Of a stretch of DNA of 64,000 nt, positions 17,876 through 31,950 are shown piece after piece. The notes beneath the pieces are model-generated. The model worked only from the letters and a program-made list of their open reading frames with translations. It was not told where the DNA came from and searched no databases. Position numbers and translations under genes: made by a program. Every line of letters starts with the position of its first letter. Within the stretch, counting starts at the first letter, position 1. The DNA is from Selaginella moellendorffii (Eukaryota > Streptophyta > Lycopodiopsida > Selaginellales > Selaginellaceae), in assembly GCF_000143415.4 (NCBI RefSeq), contig NW_003314279.1:62001-126000 (forward strand). The letters are read 5' to 3'.

Positions 17876-19801
17876 CTACTTGGCAGCGATGCAATCCAGT
17901 ACTCTTCGGATGTCAGTAGCGGACGGATTTAGCTTCAATGCCTGCACAGTTTTGATAATCACTGTCGATAAAAAAAAAAAGTTTGCAGCAATACCTCCTT
18001 GAAGTCTGTGACAGCATCTTCAAGGTCTCCCAGGTGGCCCTTCGCACATCCTCGCCTTGCTAAAACACAGCTTTGAGCACGTCTTTTCCATTCTTCGGAA
18101 TCATCTGAGGCAGCTGCTCTCAGTAAATCCAAAGTGTCCATTGGGAGGAAATCCTTCTCCAAGGACATGAGTTTTGGAGCGGTAGACTGTTCAGCTTCAG
18201 TTTTGTCCTGGGCAATCTCGTTGTCTTGTCCACTTAAAAGCTGGAGTGCTCTCGTACAGTCATTGATACAAGCTTGCATCTGGCTCATCTGCAAGTAGCA
18301 GGCTGCTCTGTTTGCACGAGATCTGTGCTTGTTAAGGAGTGTATCAGAGTGATGAAATGTAGAAATGAAGGATACAAAAACAGTGAAGCATCCTTTTGTA
18401 TGGCATCAGAGTACGCATTGACCGCACTTCTGAAGTCTCCAGCGCTGCAGTTTCACAAACAAAAGCCAATGCAGGCGTTACAAATTAGCTTTCCAGAAAT
18501 ACCTGTAGAATTTGTCGCCTTTGTCTTGCAGAAACAGTGGTTCCCTGAAGGTAGAATACTTTCAAGATTACAACTAGGATATTGAAAAAAGAGCACCTTT
18601 CCGAAACATCAATCGCGTCATTGGAGATGGGAGCATGCTTTATAAGTTGAAGTTCTTTCTCTGACAAGCCATAGTTAGCATTGTACCAAGCGGAGTCATA
18701 ATGTACCTCTACTTTCACGCGCTGGAAGATGATTGGGAAGTGTTTTCTTCGTAAATGAAATGTAAACTCGAAAACCTCTTCGAGGAGCAGGCAACAATCT
18801 TTCCCCAGGTTTCAATGTCGCAACTTTGGCAGAAGCTAATCGTTTGGGCTCCAGTTTCTGAACTGTGTTTGCCTCGTCAATCTTTCCTGAAGCTTGAGTA
18901 ACGTTATCCCATTCAAGCATAAGATCCTCCTGTTTACAAGTTATAAACCCCTTTTTAGAATCACCAGCGGACAACGTTTCGACGTCATGCTGGCTGTTCT
19001 CTCGTGATACACCTTGTTGCCACGAGTTTAATGCATCCTGCGCGCAAGGCAAAGGATTTTTTAATAATCATCTTCGAGACTATGAGAGAACTTACACGTT
19101 CTTCTTTCAGCTCCGCTTCTTTCCTTGCCTGAATGGTTTTTCGCCTGGCCTTCGAAACAATGTTCGAGTGATCTTAGTCTTTTGCAGTAGCGAAAGTAAG
19201 AGGAAGAAGAAACTTACATCTTCAAGCTTCATTTGGCTGCCAACTGCTAACCGTCGTATATGGGAGATTTTTGCTTTGGCCTCTTCTTTTGTCTGCAGCA
19301 ACAACGTTAAAAACCGCCCGTATAGCAGCAGCCGAAAAGGAAACTCAAACTTTTTGGGCATTCTCTCTCACGGCATCCAAAGACTGCTGACGTCGCTCCA
19401 AGATAGCCTGCCTATCTCCACATCTCGTCAACCTACCCCAAAGTTCTTCGGTCTTCTGCAATCCTGGGAAAAATAAATATAAAAGGTACCACTAAACCCC
19501 AAAGTTCTATACCTTGAACATGAAGAACTTCACCACCGCCTTGTCCACCATAGCCGAGCTTTTCTTCGAATCGATATCATCGTAGAGATCGGCTTGGAAC
19601 AAGTACGGCGAGCAGTTGACTTTGATGTAGCAGTCTGTAGCTGCACGGTGAAAAGCCGAAGCAAGTTAACTCCAACGAACAAACCAGAACAAACGACTTA
19701 CTGATAATGTCGAGAGCTGCCTGTGACACGGAATGGAGAAAAACCTCGACAGTGACCCATGCTGGAGTTTCGCTCCACGAGTACGTCGGAGTGATCGGCA
19801 T
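17876..19801 (-). CDS. DNAAF4: DNAAF4 (DYX1C1), axonemal dynein assembly factor
   Basis: DNAAF4 is a cytoplasmic HSP90/HSP70 co-chaperone that preassembles axonemal dynein arms. Roughly ten exons read from ATG 19801. The N-terminus MPITPTYSWSETPAWVTVEV continues through TDCYIKVNCSPYLFQADLYD and VDKAVVKFFMFK, the CS (p23-like) domain. A coiled Glu/Lys-rich middle follows (TEELWGRLTRCGDRQ, AVRENAQK). Then comes the conserved basic block FTKKTLPNHLPARES, and three TPR motifs (FLQDKGDKFYR; AGDFRSAVNAYSDAIQKDA; SRANRAACYLQMSQMQACIN). The last exon, LKLNPSATDIRRVLDC, ends at TAG 17876-17878. The order matches animal DYX1C1. Seed plants without motile sperm lack it, so it supports a free-sporing plant. 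It begins 38 bp from the stop of the upstream PPR gene. Confidence 0.85.
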
Positions 19802-19839
19802 TTCCGGAACCGATACCTAACTTCACGCCACCGGGACAT

Positions 19840-22260
19840 CTAACCAACCGTTGCCGCATATTCTTCTTCCGGAAAGCGAGAGGCTATGACCTCCCTCAAG
19901 CTCTCAGCGTCTCTTTCCACCCCAGCCGCAAAGTAGATGTTGGATAGAAGCACATAAGGCGACGGGTCCTCCGGGTCGAGCTCAAATATCCGCTCGGCGG
20001 CATACTTCCCGAGCTCCACGTTGCCTTGGAGCTTGCAACCACCGAGTAGCGTCATCCACGACATTACGTCCGGTTCCGCTGGCATGTCGAGTATGAGCGC
20101 GATCGCGTCGTTGAGCCGTCCCGACCGTCCCAATAGATCGACCAAGCTCACGTAGAGATCCAGCGTCGGCGTCAATCCATGGTCGGGTCCCATCGACAAG
20201 AAGTAGTCCCGGCCTCTGTCCAAAGACCCGGCATGGCTGAGAGCATGGAAGATGCACGTAAAACTGATGTTGTCACCCTGTATGCCTTCAAGGAAGAGCC
20301 TGTGGAAAACGTCCACCGCTTCGTTGTAGTAGCCGTTCTGTGAGTAGGCCATCACCATCCCGTTCCACGAGATAACGTTTCGCTGCTGGTTGTTCTCGAA
20401 AACGTGACGAGCAGTGACTAGATCCCCGAACCTCGCGAACATGTTTACCAGAACTGTCCCGACGATGGCATCGGTTTTCTCTAGCTCGTGCTTGCAGAGG
20501 TCCTGGTAAATTCTCCTTCCAGCCTCCAGTGAGCCCGATACGAGGCAGGCCGTGAGAACGTTGGTGAAAGTGATTGCGTTTCCTTGAACACCTGCGCTCT
20601 TCATTCTCTCGTAGATGACGAGAGCCTCGGTTACGTCGTCTCCATACTGAGCGTAGGCAATGATGATCCCGTTCCAAGAGGCCTCGTCCTTGACAGCCAT
20701 CTCCTCAAAGGCCTTCCTTGCAAGCTCCACATCCCCCAGCTTTGCGTACATCTTGATCAACGAGTTGTTGATCACAGCATCCGATCGAAACTCGCTTACG
20801 GCAATCTGTTCGTGGATCCGCCTGACTTCCTCCACGCTGGAACAGGCACCCAGTATGCTCGCGAAGATAAAGTCGTTTGGTTCCAGACCTTGCAGCTCCC
20901 TGCTCTGATAGACGTCGAATGCCTCCTTGTTCCGCCCGTGCTGGACGTAAGCCGCGATGATCGCGTTCCATGACACGTCCGACTTGACGGGAATCTGGTC
21001 GAACAGCCGCTTAGCCTCGCCGAGCCGCTGGCACTTGGCGTACATGTTGATGAGAGCGTTCTGGACCGTGTCGGAAACCAGACCGCTCGCAGCAGCACGC
21101 CGGTGGACAGCCTTTCCCATCTCAAGGCTTCCCAAGTTCGCGCAAGCAGTGAGGACGCTAGAGAAAGTGCAAGCGTTGGGCTGCAAGCCTTCCAAGTCCA
21201 TCTTCATCAGCAAGCCCAAAGCCTCCCTGTTCTTCCCATGCTGGATGTAGATCGAAACCATGACGGTCCAGGAAACCACATTCCTTCTCTCCATCCCCGC
21301 GAAAATCTCCTCGGCGTCGCGTAAGCTGCCACAGTTCCCATACATGCTTAGAAGAGCAGTGTCGACGATCACATTGTGTGAGAGCTTACTTGCAAGAAGA
21401 TGGCGATGGACGATCTTCCCGGTCTCGAGAGCCTCGCGTCCCAAACTCGCACAAGCTCCCAGGACGCTCGAGTAAGTGATGACGCTTCTCGCCACCCCCT
21501 GCGACTCCATCTGGTTGTAGACCTCGATCGCCTCCCAGCAATGCCCTTGCTGCGCATACGCAGAGATCATACAGTTCCACGAGACCAAGCTCTTCTCGGC
21601 GGTGCCATCGAACACCGCCTTGGCCTCCTCGATGCTGCCACACTTCGCATACATGGTGATGAGAGAATTGCTCGAGACTGTGTCGGGCACCAGCTCGTTC
21701 CTGGCGTTCATCTGCGAGTGGATCCTCTTCCCCTCCTCCAGAGCCCCGATCCCACCGCAAGCCCCCAGAATTGTCGAGAATGTAAAGCGATCCGGTTCCA
21801 GATCCATCGTCTTGTAGAGATCCAGCGCGGCGCCCGGCAATCCATTCTCGACGTAGGCCGCGAGGATGAGATTCCAGCTGTAGACGCTCCGGCGCGGCAT
21901 CCGATCGAAGACACCGCGCGCCTCGTCCAGGCGCTGGCACTTGCCATACATCTGGATGAGAAGCTCCGCGAGCATGATATTGGATGCGTACCCAGTGTGG
22001 CGGATGTGATCGTGGACGAGGCGGCCGTCGGGAAGGGATCCAGCGTTGGCGCAGCGCCGCAGGAGCGAGGAATAGGTCGCAATGTAGCTGAAATGGCTCA
22101 CGTCCGCCGCTGCCTCGCAATCGAGCCGCGCCAGCGTGCTCGCCACCGAATCGTCGCCAATGCGGCCTCCTCCATCCAGCGGCGGGAGAGATTTTCCCCG
22201 CGGCGGCAGGAGGAGAGTGGAGGCGTGGGTGAGTCGGAGCTTGAGCTGCCTGGAAGCCAT
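19840..22260 (-). CDS. PPR protein, PLS class with E motif
   Basis: An uninterrupted 806-residue frame from ATG 22260. The N-terminus (MASRQLKLRLTHASTLLLPP) is basic and Ser/Leu-rich, consistent with organelle import. Canonical P-L-S triplets follow, with LIQMYGKCQRLDEARGVFDR, MPRRSVYSWNLILAAYVENG, LEPDRFTFSTILGACGGIGA and many more, about 20 motifs in all. The end reads VDLLGRSGRLNDAIALILDM, then an E1/E2-like tail (FELDPEDPSPYVLLSNIYFA) that stops at YAATVG with no DYW deaminase domain. This layout is typical of site recognition factors for organellar C-to-U editing that recruit a DYW protein in trans. A 445-residue open frame runs antisense to it and is a shadow. A short inverted repeat, GCCCTAA-AAA-TTAGGGC, lies upstream at about 22285-22301. 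Confidence 0.95.
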   Translation of the reverse strand: MASRQLKLRLTHASTLLLPPRGKSLPPLDGGGRIGDDSVASTLARLDCEAAADVSHFSYIATYSSLLRRCANAGSLPDGRLVHDHIRHTGYASNIMLAELLIQMYGKCQRLDEARGVFDRMPRRSVYSWNLILAAYVENGLPGAALDLYKTMDLEPDRFTFSTILGACGGIGALEEGKRIHSQMNARNELVPDTVSSNSLITMYAKCGSIEEAKAVFDGTAEKSLVSWNCMISAYAQQGHCWEAIEVYNQMESQGVARSVITYSSVLGACASLGREALETGKIVHRHLLASKLSHNVIVDTALLSMYGNCGSLRDAEEIFAGMERRNVVSWTVMVSIYIQHGKNREALGLLMKMDLEGLQPNACTFSSVLTACANLGSLEMGKAVHRRAAASGLVSDTVQNALINMYAKCQRLGEAKRLFDQIPVKSDVSWNAIIAAYVQHGRNKEAFDVYQSRELQGLEPNDFIFASILGACSSVEEVRRIHEQIAVSEFRSDAVINNSLIKMYAKLGDVELARKAFEEMAVKDEASWNGIIIAYAQYGDDVTEALVIYERMKSAGVQGNAITFTNVLTACLVSGSLEAGRRIYQDLCKHELEKTDAIVGTVLVNMFARFGDLVTARHVFENNQQRNVISWNGMVMAYSQNGYYNEAVDVFHRLFLEGIQGDNISFTCIFHALSHAGSLDRGRDYFLSMGPDHGLTPTLDLYVSLVDLLGRSGRLNDAIALILDMPAEPDVMSWMTLLGGCKLQGNVELGKYAAERIFELDPEDPSPYVLLSNIYFAAGVERDAESLREVIASRFPEEEYAATVG

Positions 22261-22413
22261 AGCTCCAGCAGCATTCTTGCAAGAGCCCTAAAAATTAGGG
22301 CGGTCATTCTTTCCCCCCGAAATATTTTTTCGGGAGGGAGGAGAAGAAGATGGCGCGTACGCATTCGAAGTCAAGCGAGTCACATTCAAGAGGTACTCTC
22401 GATTGCTGCGTGC

Positions 22414-22508
22414 TTGCTTCTTGTGCAAGGATTTCCCTTCTTCCTTGCGTTTTCTTCCTGCGCAAGAATTTCTCTTCTTCCTTGCGCTTTCTTCTTGCGA
22501 GATTTGAG
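22414..22508. repeat. Imperfect ~36-bp tandem repeat, C/T-rich
   Basis: The unit TTCTTCCTTGCG(T/C)TTTCTTC followed by (C/T)TGCG(C)AAG recurs about two and a half times between the PPR gene and the CLE gene. The rest of 22261-22832 shows no gene. Confidence 0.6.
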
Positions 22509-22832
22509 AGAATTGCTCTACGATTTTAGCCAGCTCTTCAGCCAAAGCATCCTGTTTTATTCTTTCATCTTTCCACTCTTTGCGTGTATCAGATGTTCGA
22601 ATAGTTTGGAAGAGAACAAAGCTGTGACTTTTCTTTGTTCTTTTTGTTGTTCTTCTTTTCCTCTCTGTGTGTTTGATTCCAACTTTACCACTACAAAACT
22701 TGTTGTGACGAGATCAAACTATGTACAGTTTCCTTAAAGGAGATCTTGCTGCCGAATCCAAACAGAAGAATCGATCCTATCCAAGGCACTTGTGACTTTG
22801 ACGTGGTACTTCCGAACTCTCCTCTCGTGCTC

Positions 22833-23225
22833 TCACGGGTGTGGAATTCCTTCTGGAAATGGAGGAGGAGATCTTCTGGTGACGAGGAACTTCCCCGGCA
22901 GTGAATTCCCGACTGGATTCGGCCCCGATGGTACCGAGTGCAGCTTCTCGGCTTGGAAGTCACTCCCGCAGCTGCTGCTTCCTTCCTTGCATCGCAGGAA
23001 ATGGTGAACAGGAGACTCGGAAGCTACTGCGACTTTGGCCTGGTTTTCATCTGAATCAAACCGAGAAACAAAAGGCCGGTTTTGTGAGGGATCCGCAGCG
23101 AAGGAGAACAAGAAGGAATGCTTACCTTGGGCAGGAATCCGAGCACAGGACACTTGAGTCGGCTGGAAAACGTAGAAGCAACAGAGCAGCAGCATAAAAG
23201 TAGCAACTTTCTTCCAGCTCCTCAT
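22833..23225 (-). CDS. CLE peptide precursor, TDIF-like
   Basis: A 130-residue frame from ATG 23225. It opens with a signal peptide (MRSWKKVATFMLLLCCFYVF, then QPTQVSCA) and a variable, weakly conserved middle. At 22940-22905 it carries HSVPSGPNPVGN, a near-perfect CLE dodecapeptide. The His at position 1 and the VPSGPNP core are those of the TDIF/CLE41/44 (H-type) class, whose secreted 12-mer signals through LRR receptor kinases of the PXY type to keep vascular stem cells dividing. The last residue Asn is the usual processing end. A tail of about 23 residues follows (LPGKFLVTRRSPPPFPEGIP), while many CLE precursors stop soon after the motif. Secreted site of action and proline hydroxylation are inferred from the family. 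No intron is needed. It is an easily missed small gene. Confidence 0.8.
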   Translation of the reverse strand: MRSWKKVATFMLLLCCFYVFQPTQVSCARIPAQGKHSFLFSFAADPSQNRPFVSRFDSDENQAKVAVASESPVHHFLRCKEGSSSCGSDFQAEKLHSVPSGPNPVGNSLPGKFLVTRRSPPPFPEGIPHP

Positions 23226-25394
23226 GGTAAATACTACAGGGAGTACGCATATATGTCCAGTGCTCGCAGAGGAGAGCCAGCAACGCTTTTCACCACTGAA
23301 ACTGGATGGATGACGACGATCTCTTTCTAGCAATCGAACTGGCGCTGGGAAATACCTTCGAGTCTAGCGCCACTGCTCTGGAGGAAGTGTCGGAAATTGC
23401 GTCCCGGGTGGATGGGAGCTCTACTTTGGAACAGCACGGGGGGTTGAAAATGGACCAGTAGCTCTGCGTGGTGTTGAAAAAGAAAGCGAAACGTTTTGAG
23501 AGCGAGACCGGGCGGAGCTGAGCTGAGCTGGTCAGTGACTTTGATGCGCGACGCTTGACAAAGAGAGCAAGAAATCGAATCAAGCAGCCGCAAGGAAAAG
23601 TAACACGGCAGCGAAGAAATCTCCGCGGGGCTCTCGGGATTTATACTCATGACCGCTGGACTGGATCTCATCAGCAGTGTGGACAAGGAATGAGAAAGAA
23701 AAAGAAAAGCGAGAGTGATTACGCTAATCAGGAGGAGCCGAGGTGGTGTTAAGCGGGCCACGCAGCGCAGCGTCAGTCAATCAATCAATCAATCTGGGGA
23801 TGGTAGGACTACAGTTCTCGAAGTTGGCAAACAAACAAGTCGACAATCAAGCAAGCACCAAGAAGAAGAAGAAGAAGAAAGGGAGTGAAAGAAAAAGCGA
23901 AAAAAAAAGCCGAGCTTTGCATGGAGGAAGGGGAAAGAATTGGGAAGGACGACGACGAAGAAGAAGATGGATGGAGTGGTTTTGCAAAGGCGAGAGTGAC
24001 GAGCGACGCAGCATCCGTGTCTCGTGCCACCCGACACAGCATGCGGCGATCGAGGACTTTGGTCTGGTTGCTTGCTTGGATTTGATCAGTCCCCGCGGGA
24101 TCGAAGAGAAAAGTGTGGGGAGAAGTGCGTAACGGGCTCGACTTGCCGGTAAGTCTCTCGCAGCATTTGTTTAAGCTCGTGAAATCTAACGCCTTTGTTT
24201 TGCATCAGGAGAGGAGGGATTTTAATTGTTCTTCGCTGTCGGGATTAAGCAGCTGGAAGTTTGTTTCTTTTTCTGCGTTTCTCGGACATCGCTGATCAGG
24301 CTTCTCTTTAAATACTGTTAAAAATCTCTGTTTTTTTGGTCTTTGCGGAGCTCCAGAGAGGTCAGTCTCGTCACTTTGCTTCAAAGGTCGTTTTAAAGTT
24401 TAAACTTCTGGCATTGCTTGACACTTCCAATGGCAGGCTCGAAGGATTCGATCGAGAGAAGCGAGTTTTACTCCCTCTCAACAGGCAGGCAGACATGATC
24501 AAGAAAAAACAACTCTCGAGATCGCGAAGATAGATGGCCAGGCCCGTTTTCGAGCTTCTCGCTCGCTCGTTCCAGCGTCGATCTCACAGCAAGTTTACGG
24601 AACTCCGGAATCTTTCCCTGTTCCCCATGGCCAAAGGACAACCTTTACAACGAGGGCCGCACAACGTTTTCTCGTTTCGTGAAGTCTTTGCTCAACAAAA
24701 GGTTGGCTGCGCTGTCAAAACAAAACCAACAAGAAGATGAAAAGGAGGAAGATCACCGAGAGCCAAAGCCAAAAACTTAGGTGCCTTGTCAAAGTGTAGA
24801 CTCTCAGAGACGAAACTCCTTGTTTGTTCTTCGCTTCTTTATGTTCCTCGTATTGGACTTGCATAAAAAAAAGTCTTTTTTCCTGCAATTTTCCTCTTTT
24901 GCTCTTTTCGGATCTTCAGCTTTGCGTGGTGTGCCTGCCTTGTAGCCAGCAAATGGGACCCCGTTGCCTGCTGTTTGCTCGCCTCGCCACTGACACACTG
25001 CCATTTTCCATATAAATGTGTCGCGAACGAACTCTTTTGCTCGCTGCTGCTCGTCCTCGCGCACAAATCCTTGGTCTGGTCCCTGTGATTTTTCCATCTC
25101 CCCCCACCCCCTATTCTCCATCAGTGTCACGGGCACGAGGAAGCCTTCCAGCAGCAGGAGCACCACCACCACCACCACCAAACTCTTCCATTATTCCAGC
25201 ACGATTTTCCCTCTGCTCCAGGCCAAAAGAACCAACCGACGAGACGTTCGTGGAGAAAGCTGACGGACCAGTCCTGTTGTTATCTCGATCGCCCAAAGTC
25301 CCCCGATCGATTGAATTCCCCATGTGTGTGCGTGAAGATCTTTCTTTGCGTTCTGACTGTTTGTGAACTTGATCTGAACTTCCTTTTTGTGTTC
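23226..25394. other. Long non-coding gap upstream of CLE gene
   Basis: About 2.2 kb between the CLE start and the AHK5-type stop, long for this genome. It has a (GAA)n run near 23861-23880, a (CAC)n run near 25159-25178 and several Lys/Arg-rich chance frames on both strands. I recognise no gene. It probably holds the CLE promoter and leader plus the AHK5 3' flank. Confidence 0.5.
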
Positions 25395-28785
<3,391 letters not shown>

Positions 28786-29276
28786 TTTCCTTTATCTCCT
28801 TCACCAAACTTAAAGCATTGTATCAAATTGTACCTGCATAGACGACTTCCACGTACACCTACTCTTCAAGAACAAGAAAAACGAGCTTGGAATCCTTCGC
28901 CTTCATCTTCTCCATCGCGAACAATGCCTAAGAAGAGAAAGAAAAGAGGAAAAAGCATCAGTTTTTGCAGCTACCAAGTCACGAAGCACTCACAGATCTT
29001 TTGAGCTCGCAGTACGAAAAGACCATTCCCAGTTGCGCCCCCAGCATAAAGAATCTCACTTTCCAAAATGCTCCACAAAGTCAGTTTGCAACTCCTCCTT
29101 TTCTTGAGCGCGAGGCACTCAAGTTTCACAGGCTCGGCATGCTCGTATCTGCCAAAAGTTAAGCCCCAAATAAGAACTTTTTACTCTTCCTTCAATGGTA
29201 TTCGGCCACCTATACCTGAGGAAGATTTCTTCCCTTCTCGTTGGATCTTGTCTTCGCAGATATTTTTCTCTGCCCA
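28786..29276. other. Gap between AHK5-type gene and PPR gene
   Basis: On the minus strand an open piece (VKLECLALKKRRSCK… to KRS) can be joined through a ~67-bp GT-AG interval to ALFAMEKMKAKDSKLVFLVL before a stop. This could be an AHK5 leader exon, a small gene or chance. I do not call it. Confidence 0.3.
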
Positions 29277-30914
29277 TCAGCTCGGCTCGGGAAAAGATCC
29301 AAGTCCAGCGCGGTAAGTGTTGGCCAGCACCACGTAAGGCACGGAATTCGCCGGGACCAAATCCGAGACACGCCGTGCGGCTGCTTGAGCGCGAGACACG
29401 TCCTCCAGCGACCCGCAAGCTCCCAGGAAAACCCTCCACGCAACCTGGTCGGGAAGAAACGGCATGCTCGCGAGCAGCTCCTCGGCATGCTTTAGCTGCC
29501 CCGATCTCGCAAAGCTCGCAACTATGGAGCTGTAGTGCTCGGCCGTCGGCTCCAGGCCATAGTCCGAGACCATGGACGCAAAGTAGCCGAGACCTTCCGC
29601 CACCATTCCCCGGTGGCCGCAAGCCGCGAGGAGACACATGAAAGCCACCTCGTCCGGTCGGACTCCGTCAACTTCCATCTCGTGGAACACCCGAATCGCC
29701 TCCTCCGTGTGTCCGAGGTGAGCGTAGGCCGCCAGCATTACTGACCACGAGTAGAAGTTCCTCTCCGGCATCTCCTCGAACAGCCTCTCGGCCTCGGCGA
29801 GATGACCACCCTGCGAGTTCGTCGCCACCATCGTGTTCCACGACACAACATTCTGCTTGGGCATTCTTGCGAAGAACCTCCTCGCCTCTGTCACGTCGGC
29901 CTTCTCCGCAAATCCTCCCACCATGGTCGTCCAAGAGAAGACGTCGCGCCCCGGCATCCGATCGAACAAGCGCTTGGCCTCGCAAACATTCCCGGTTCGA
30001 GCGTACGTCGCGAGCAGCGAGTTCCAGCTGATCAAGCTCCGCTTCGGCATCCTCTCGAACACGCACCGCGCCTCCTGTATCCGGCAATCGTTGTGCAGGA
30101 ACGCCGCGAGAAGCAGATTCCACGTCACAACATCCTTGCATGGGACTTGGTAGAACGTTTCTTTCGCTGCTTCCAAATGCCCACACCGGGCAAACGCCTG
30201 AAACATCCCGGCCCACGAGACGCTGTCACGCAGAGGCATGGATCTAAACACGGCCTCCGCCTCCGCCACCTTTCCGTGCCTCGTAAACGCGAACAACATC
30301 GCGTTCCAGCTGACCACGTCCGTCGCAGGCATCTTTTCAAACGCCACCTTTGCGATCTGCAGTTGCCCACTCCCGGCATATGCAGTGATCATCGCGTTCC
30401 ACGGCATGGCGCTCCTGGCCGGCGCGAGATCGAACAGGAGCTTCGCGCTGGCGGCGCAGCCGACGCGGTCGCAGCCAGCGATCATCTCCACCCACGCGAT
30501 CGTGTCCCGCGCCGGCATGCGATCAAAGACGCCCTTGGCCGTGTCGAGGCAGCGCTGCTCCGCGAAGCCCTGCAGTAGCGCCGTCCACGCCACGACGTTG
30601 CGCTCGGGCATGGCGTCGAAGAAGCGCTTGGCGTCGTCCAGGAGGCCGTGGCGGGCGTGGATGGACGTGATGATCGTCCAGGAGAAGAGATTGGGGTCGG
30701 GCATCGACTGGAAAACGCTGCGCGCGTCGGCGAGGCTAGCGCATTTGCCATACATGTGGATGAGCGTGTTGGCGAGGTAGCGGCTGCCGCGGTGGTGGGC
30801 GCTGCCGAGGATTTGGGCGTGGATTCGCCGCCCGGCCTCTAGGTCGTGGTGATCGCCGCATGATCGCAGGAGCGCCGCCAACTGATCTTGCTCCGCGAGG
30901 AGGGTCCTCCTCAT
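29277..30914 (-). CDS. PPR protein with N-terminal PLS and S-rich array
   Basis: An intronless frame of 545 residues from ATG 30914. It opens with a P/L-type region (LAALLRSCGDHHDLEAGRRI, LANTLIHMYGKCASLADARS) and continues with about 11 short S-type repeats (VFDRMPARDTIAWVEMIAGC, LFDRMPGRDVFSWTTMVGGF). A final L repeat (RVFHEMEVDGVRPDEVAFMC) precedes VASFARSGQLKHAEELLASM and a shortened E tail (LVPANSVPYVVLANTYRAGL). No DYW domain is present. It resembles the 13.0-kb gene in layout, suggesting an expanded sub-family of S-repeat PPRs. GC content is higher than in neighbouring spliced genes. Binding target is unknown. Confidence 0.93.
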   Translation of the reverse strand: MRRTLLAEQDQLAALLRSCGDHHDLEAGRRIHAQILGSAHHRGSRYLANTLIHMYGKCASLADARSVFQSMPDPNLFSWTIITSIHARHGLLDDAKRFFDAMPERNVVAWTALLQGFAEQRCLDTAKGVFDRMPARDTIAWVEMIAGCDRVGCAASAKLLFDLAPARSAMPWNAMITAYAGSGQLQIAKVAFEKMPATDVVSWNAMLFAFTRHGKVAEAEAVFRSMPLRDSVSWAGMFQAFARCGHLEAAKETFYQVPCKDVVTWNLLLAAFLHNDCRIQEARCVFERMPKRSLISWNSLLATYARTGNVCEAKRLFDRMPGRDVFSWTTMVGGFAEKADVTEARRFFARMPKQNVVSWNTMVATNSQGGHLAEAERLFEEMPERNFYSWSVMLAAYAHLGHTEEAIRVFHEMEVDGVRPDEVAFMCLLAACGHRGMVAEGLGYFASMVSDYGLEPTAEHYSSIVASFARSGQLKHAEELLASMPFLPDQVAWRVFLGACGSLEDVSRAQAAARRVSDLVPANSVPYVVLANTYRAGLGSFPEPS

Positions 30915-31950
30915 GAACCGCGCAAGAGATGGATCGTTAAACTCCCATTGTCATCTTTTAAGCTTCCAGAGAATGGAAGGTCATACGATTCTTATACGAA
31001 GATGGTATTGCCCAGAACGGAAAGTATCACGAGTTTGCTTCATATGATCCCATATATCTCTGTGCACACCACATGATTTTATTTAGTTCACATGGTTCAC
31101 GAGCGAGACAAGCATGGCAGCGTTGGAACTTTCAAATTTTTTTCAAATCTTCCCCCCTGTGCCAGTAAGTACTGAAGCATCATTTTTCTTCTTTGTCCAT
31201 TGTGTGTGTGTGGTTTTCCGTTGTTAAACATTTCTCCACCAACTTTATTAATATTACATTCCATTCACCAACTCCAGTAAAAATCAGTGATAATAGGGGT
31301 AACTACAAGCGCACAGTGTCAAAAGAGTATTAATTCTTTTGAGACCCCAGGGAATGTATCAGCAAGCACCAAAGAACGTTTGCAAGTGACAAAACCTTCC
31401 AGAGCATAGGCCTAGAGTTGTAGGCTATGATCTTCCTCAAATCTCTAGGGGCGAAAACAACATAGAGGAAGGACTTGAAGTATCTTCTTCCACTTTTGTC
31501 TGGCTGATCGATCCCTCGGCATTAAGTTGCGTTTCGTCTCGTCAATCCTGACTAAACAAAGAGGGGAAAACAGCAAAGAGAAGGAAAAGCCGAGACCTTG
31601 TTGTTTGTCCGTGGAAGAAGCGATCAAAGCGCTAGCAACATTCCTCTCCTTTCCTGCCAAGCATAGAAGAGGATAGCATCGAGCGAGTGGATCTTCCTAG
31701 AGTTTTTTAAGGAGAGGGAAAGATAAAAGAGAGAGAAAGGGGGAAAAGTGGAAGGCAAGGACATCTTACATACCTTGCTTTGCTTTGTTTTTGCGGCTTT
31801 TGATGGGAGCAAAATGCCCCGCCTTTGCTTTGGAATGCGGGAATGAGATGGTCTTGCAGTCGTCGTCGTCGCCGCCGCCCTGTTGGTCGTGGTCGTCTTC
31901 GTCTTCGTCTTCGTTTCCGTCTTTGTCACCACCACCGGCGCCTAGAGAGA
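30915..31950. other. Upstream region of RLCK gene
   Basis: About 1 kb. The first half is AT-rich with no coding signal. The second half contains GA-rich stretches (31708-31745) and GTC/TCG repeats (31860-31920) that probably lie in the kinase 5' leader. No separate gene is seen. Confidence 0.5.

Noticed and set aside
21400-22737. 445-codon open frame antisense to the 19.8-22.3 kb PPR gene
   Set aside because: The PPR frame on the other strand has clear motifs throughout; the antisense frame is Arg/His-rich with no motif and is a GC-driven shadow.
23809-24132. Ser/Lys-rich frames over the GAA repeat upstream of the CLE gene
   Set aside because: Translations are low complexity from the trinucleotide run; no coding evidence.
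29802-30780. Long plus-strand frames opposite the 29.3-30.9 kb PPR gene
   Set aside because: Shadows of a high-GC PPR coding strand; content is Arg/His-rich and motif-free.
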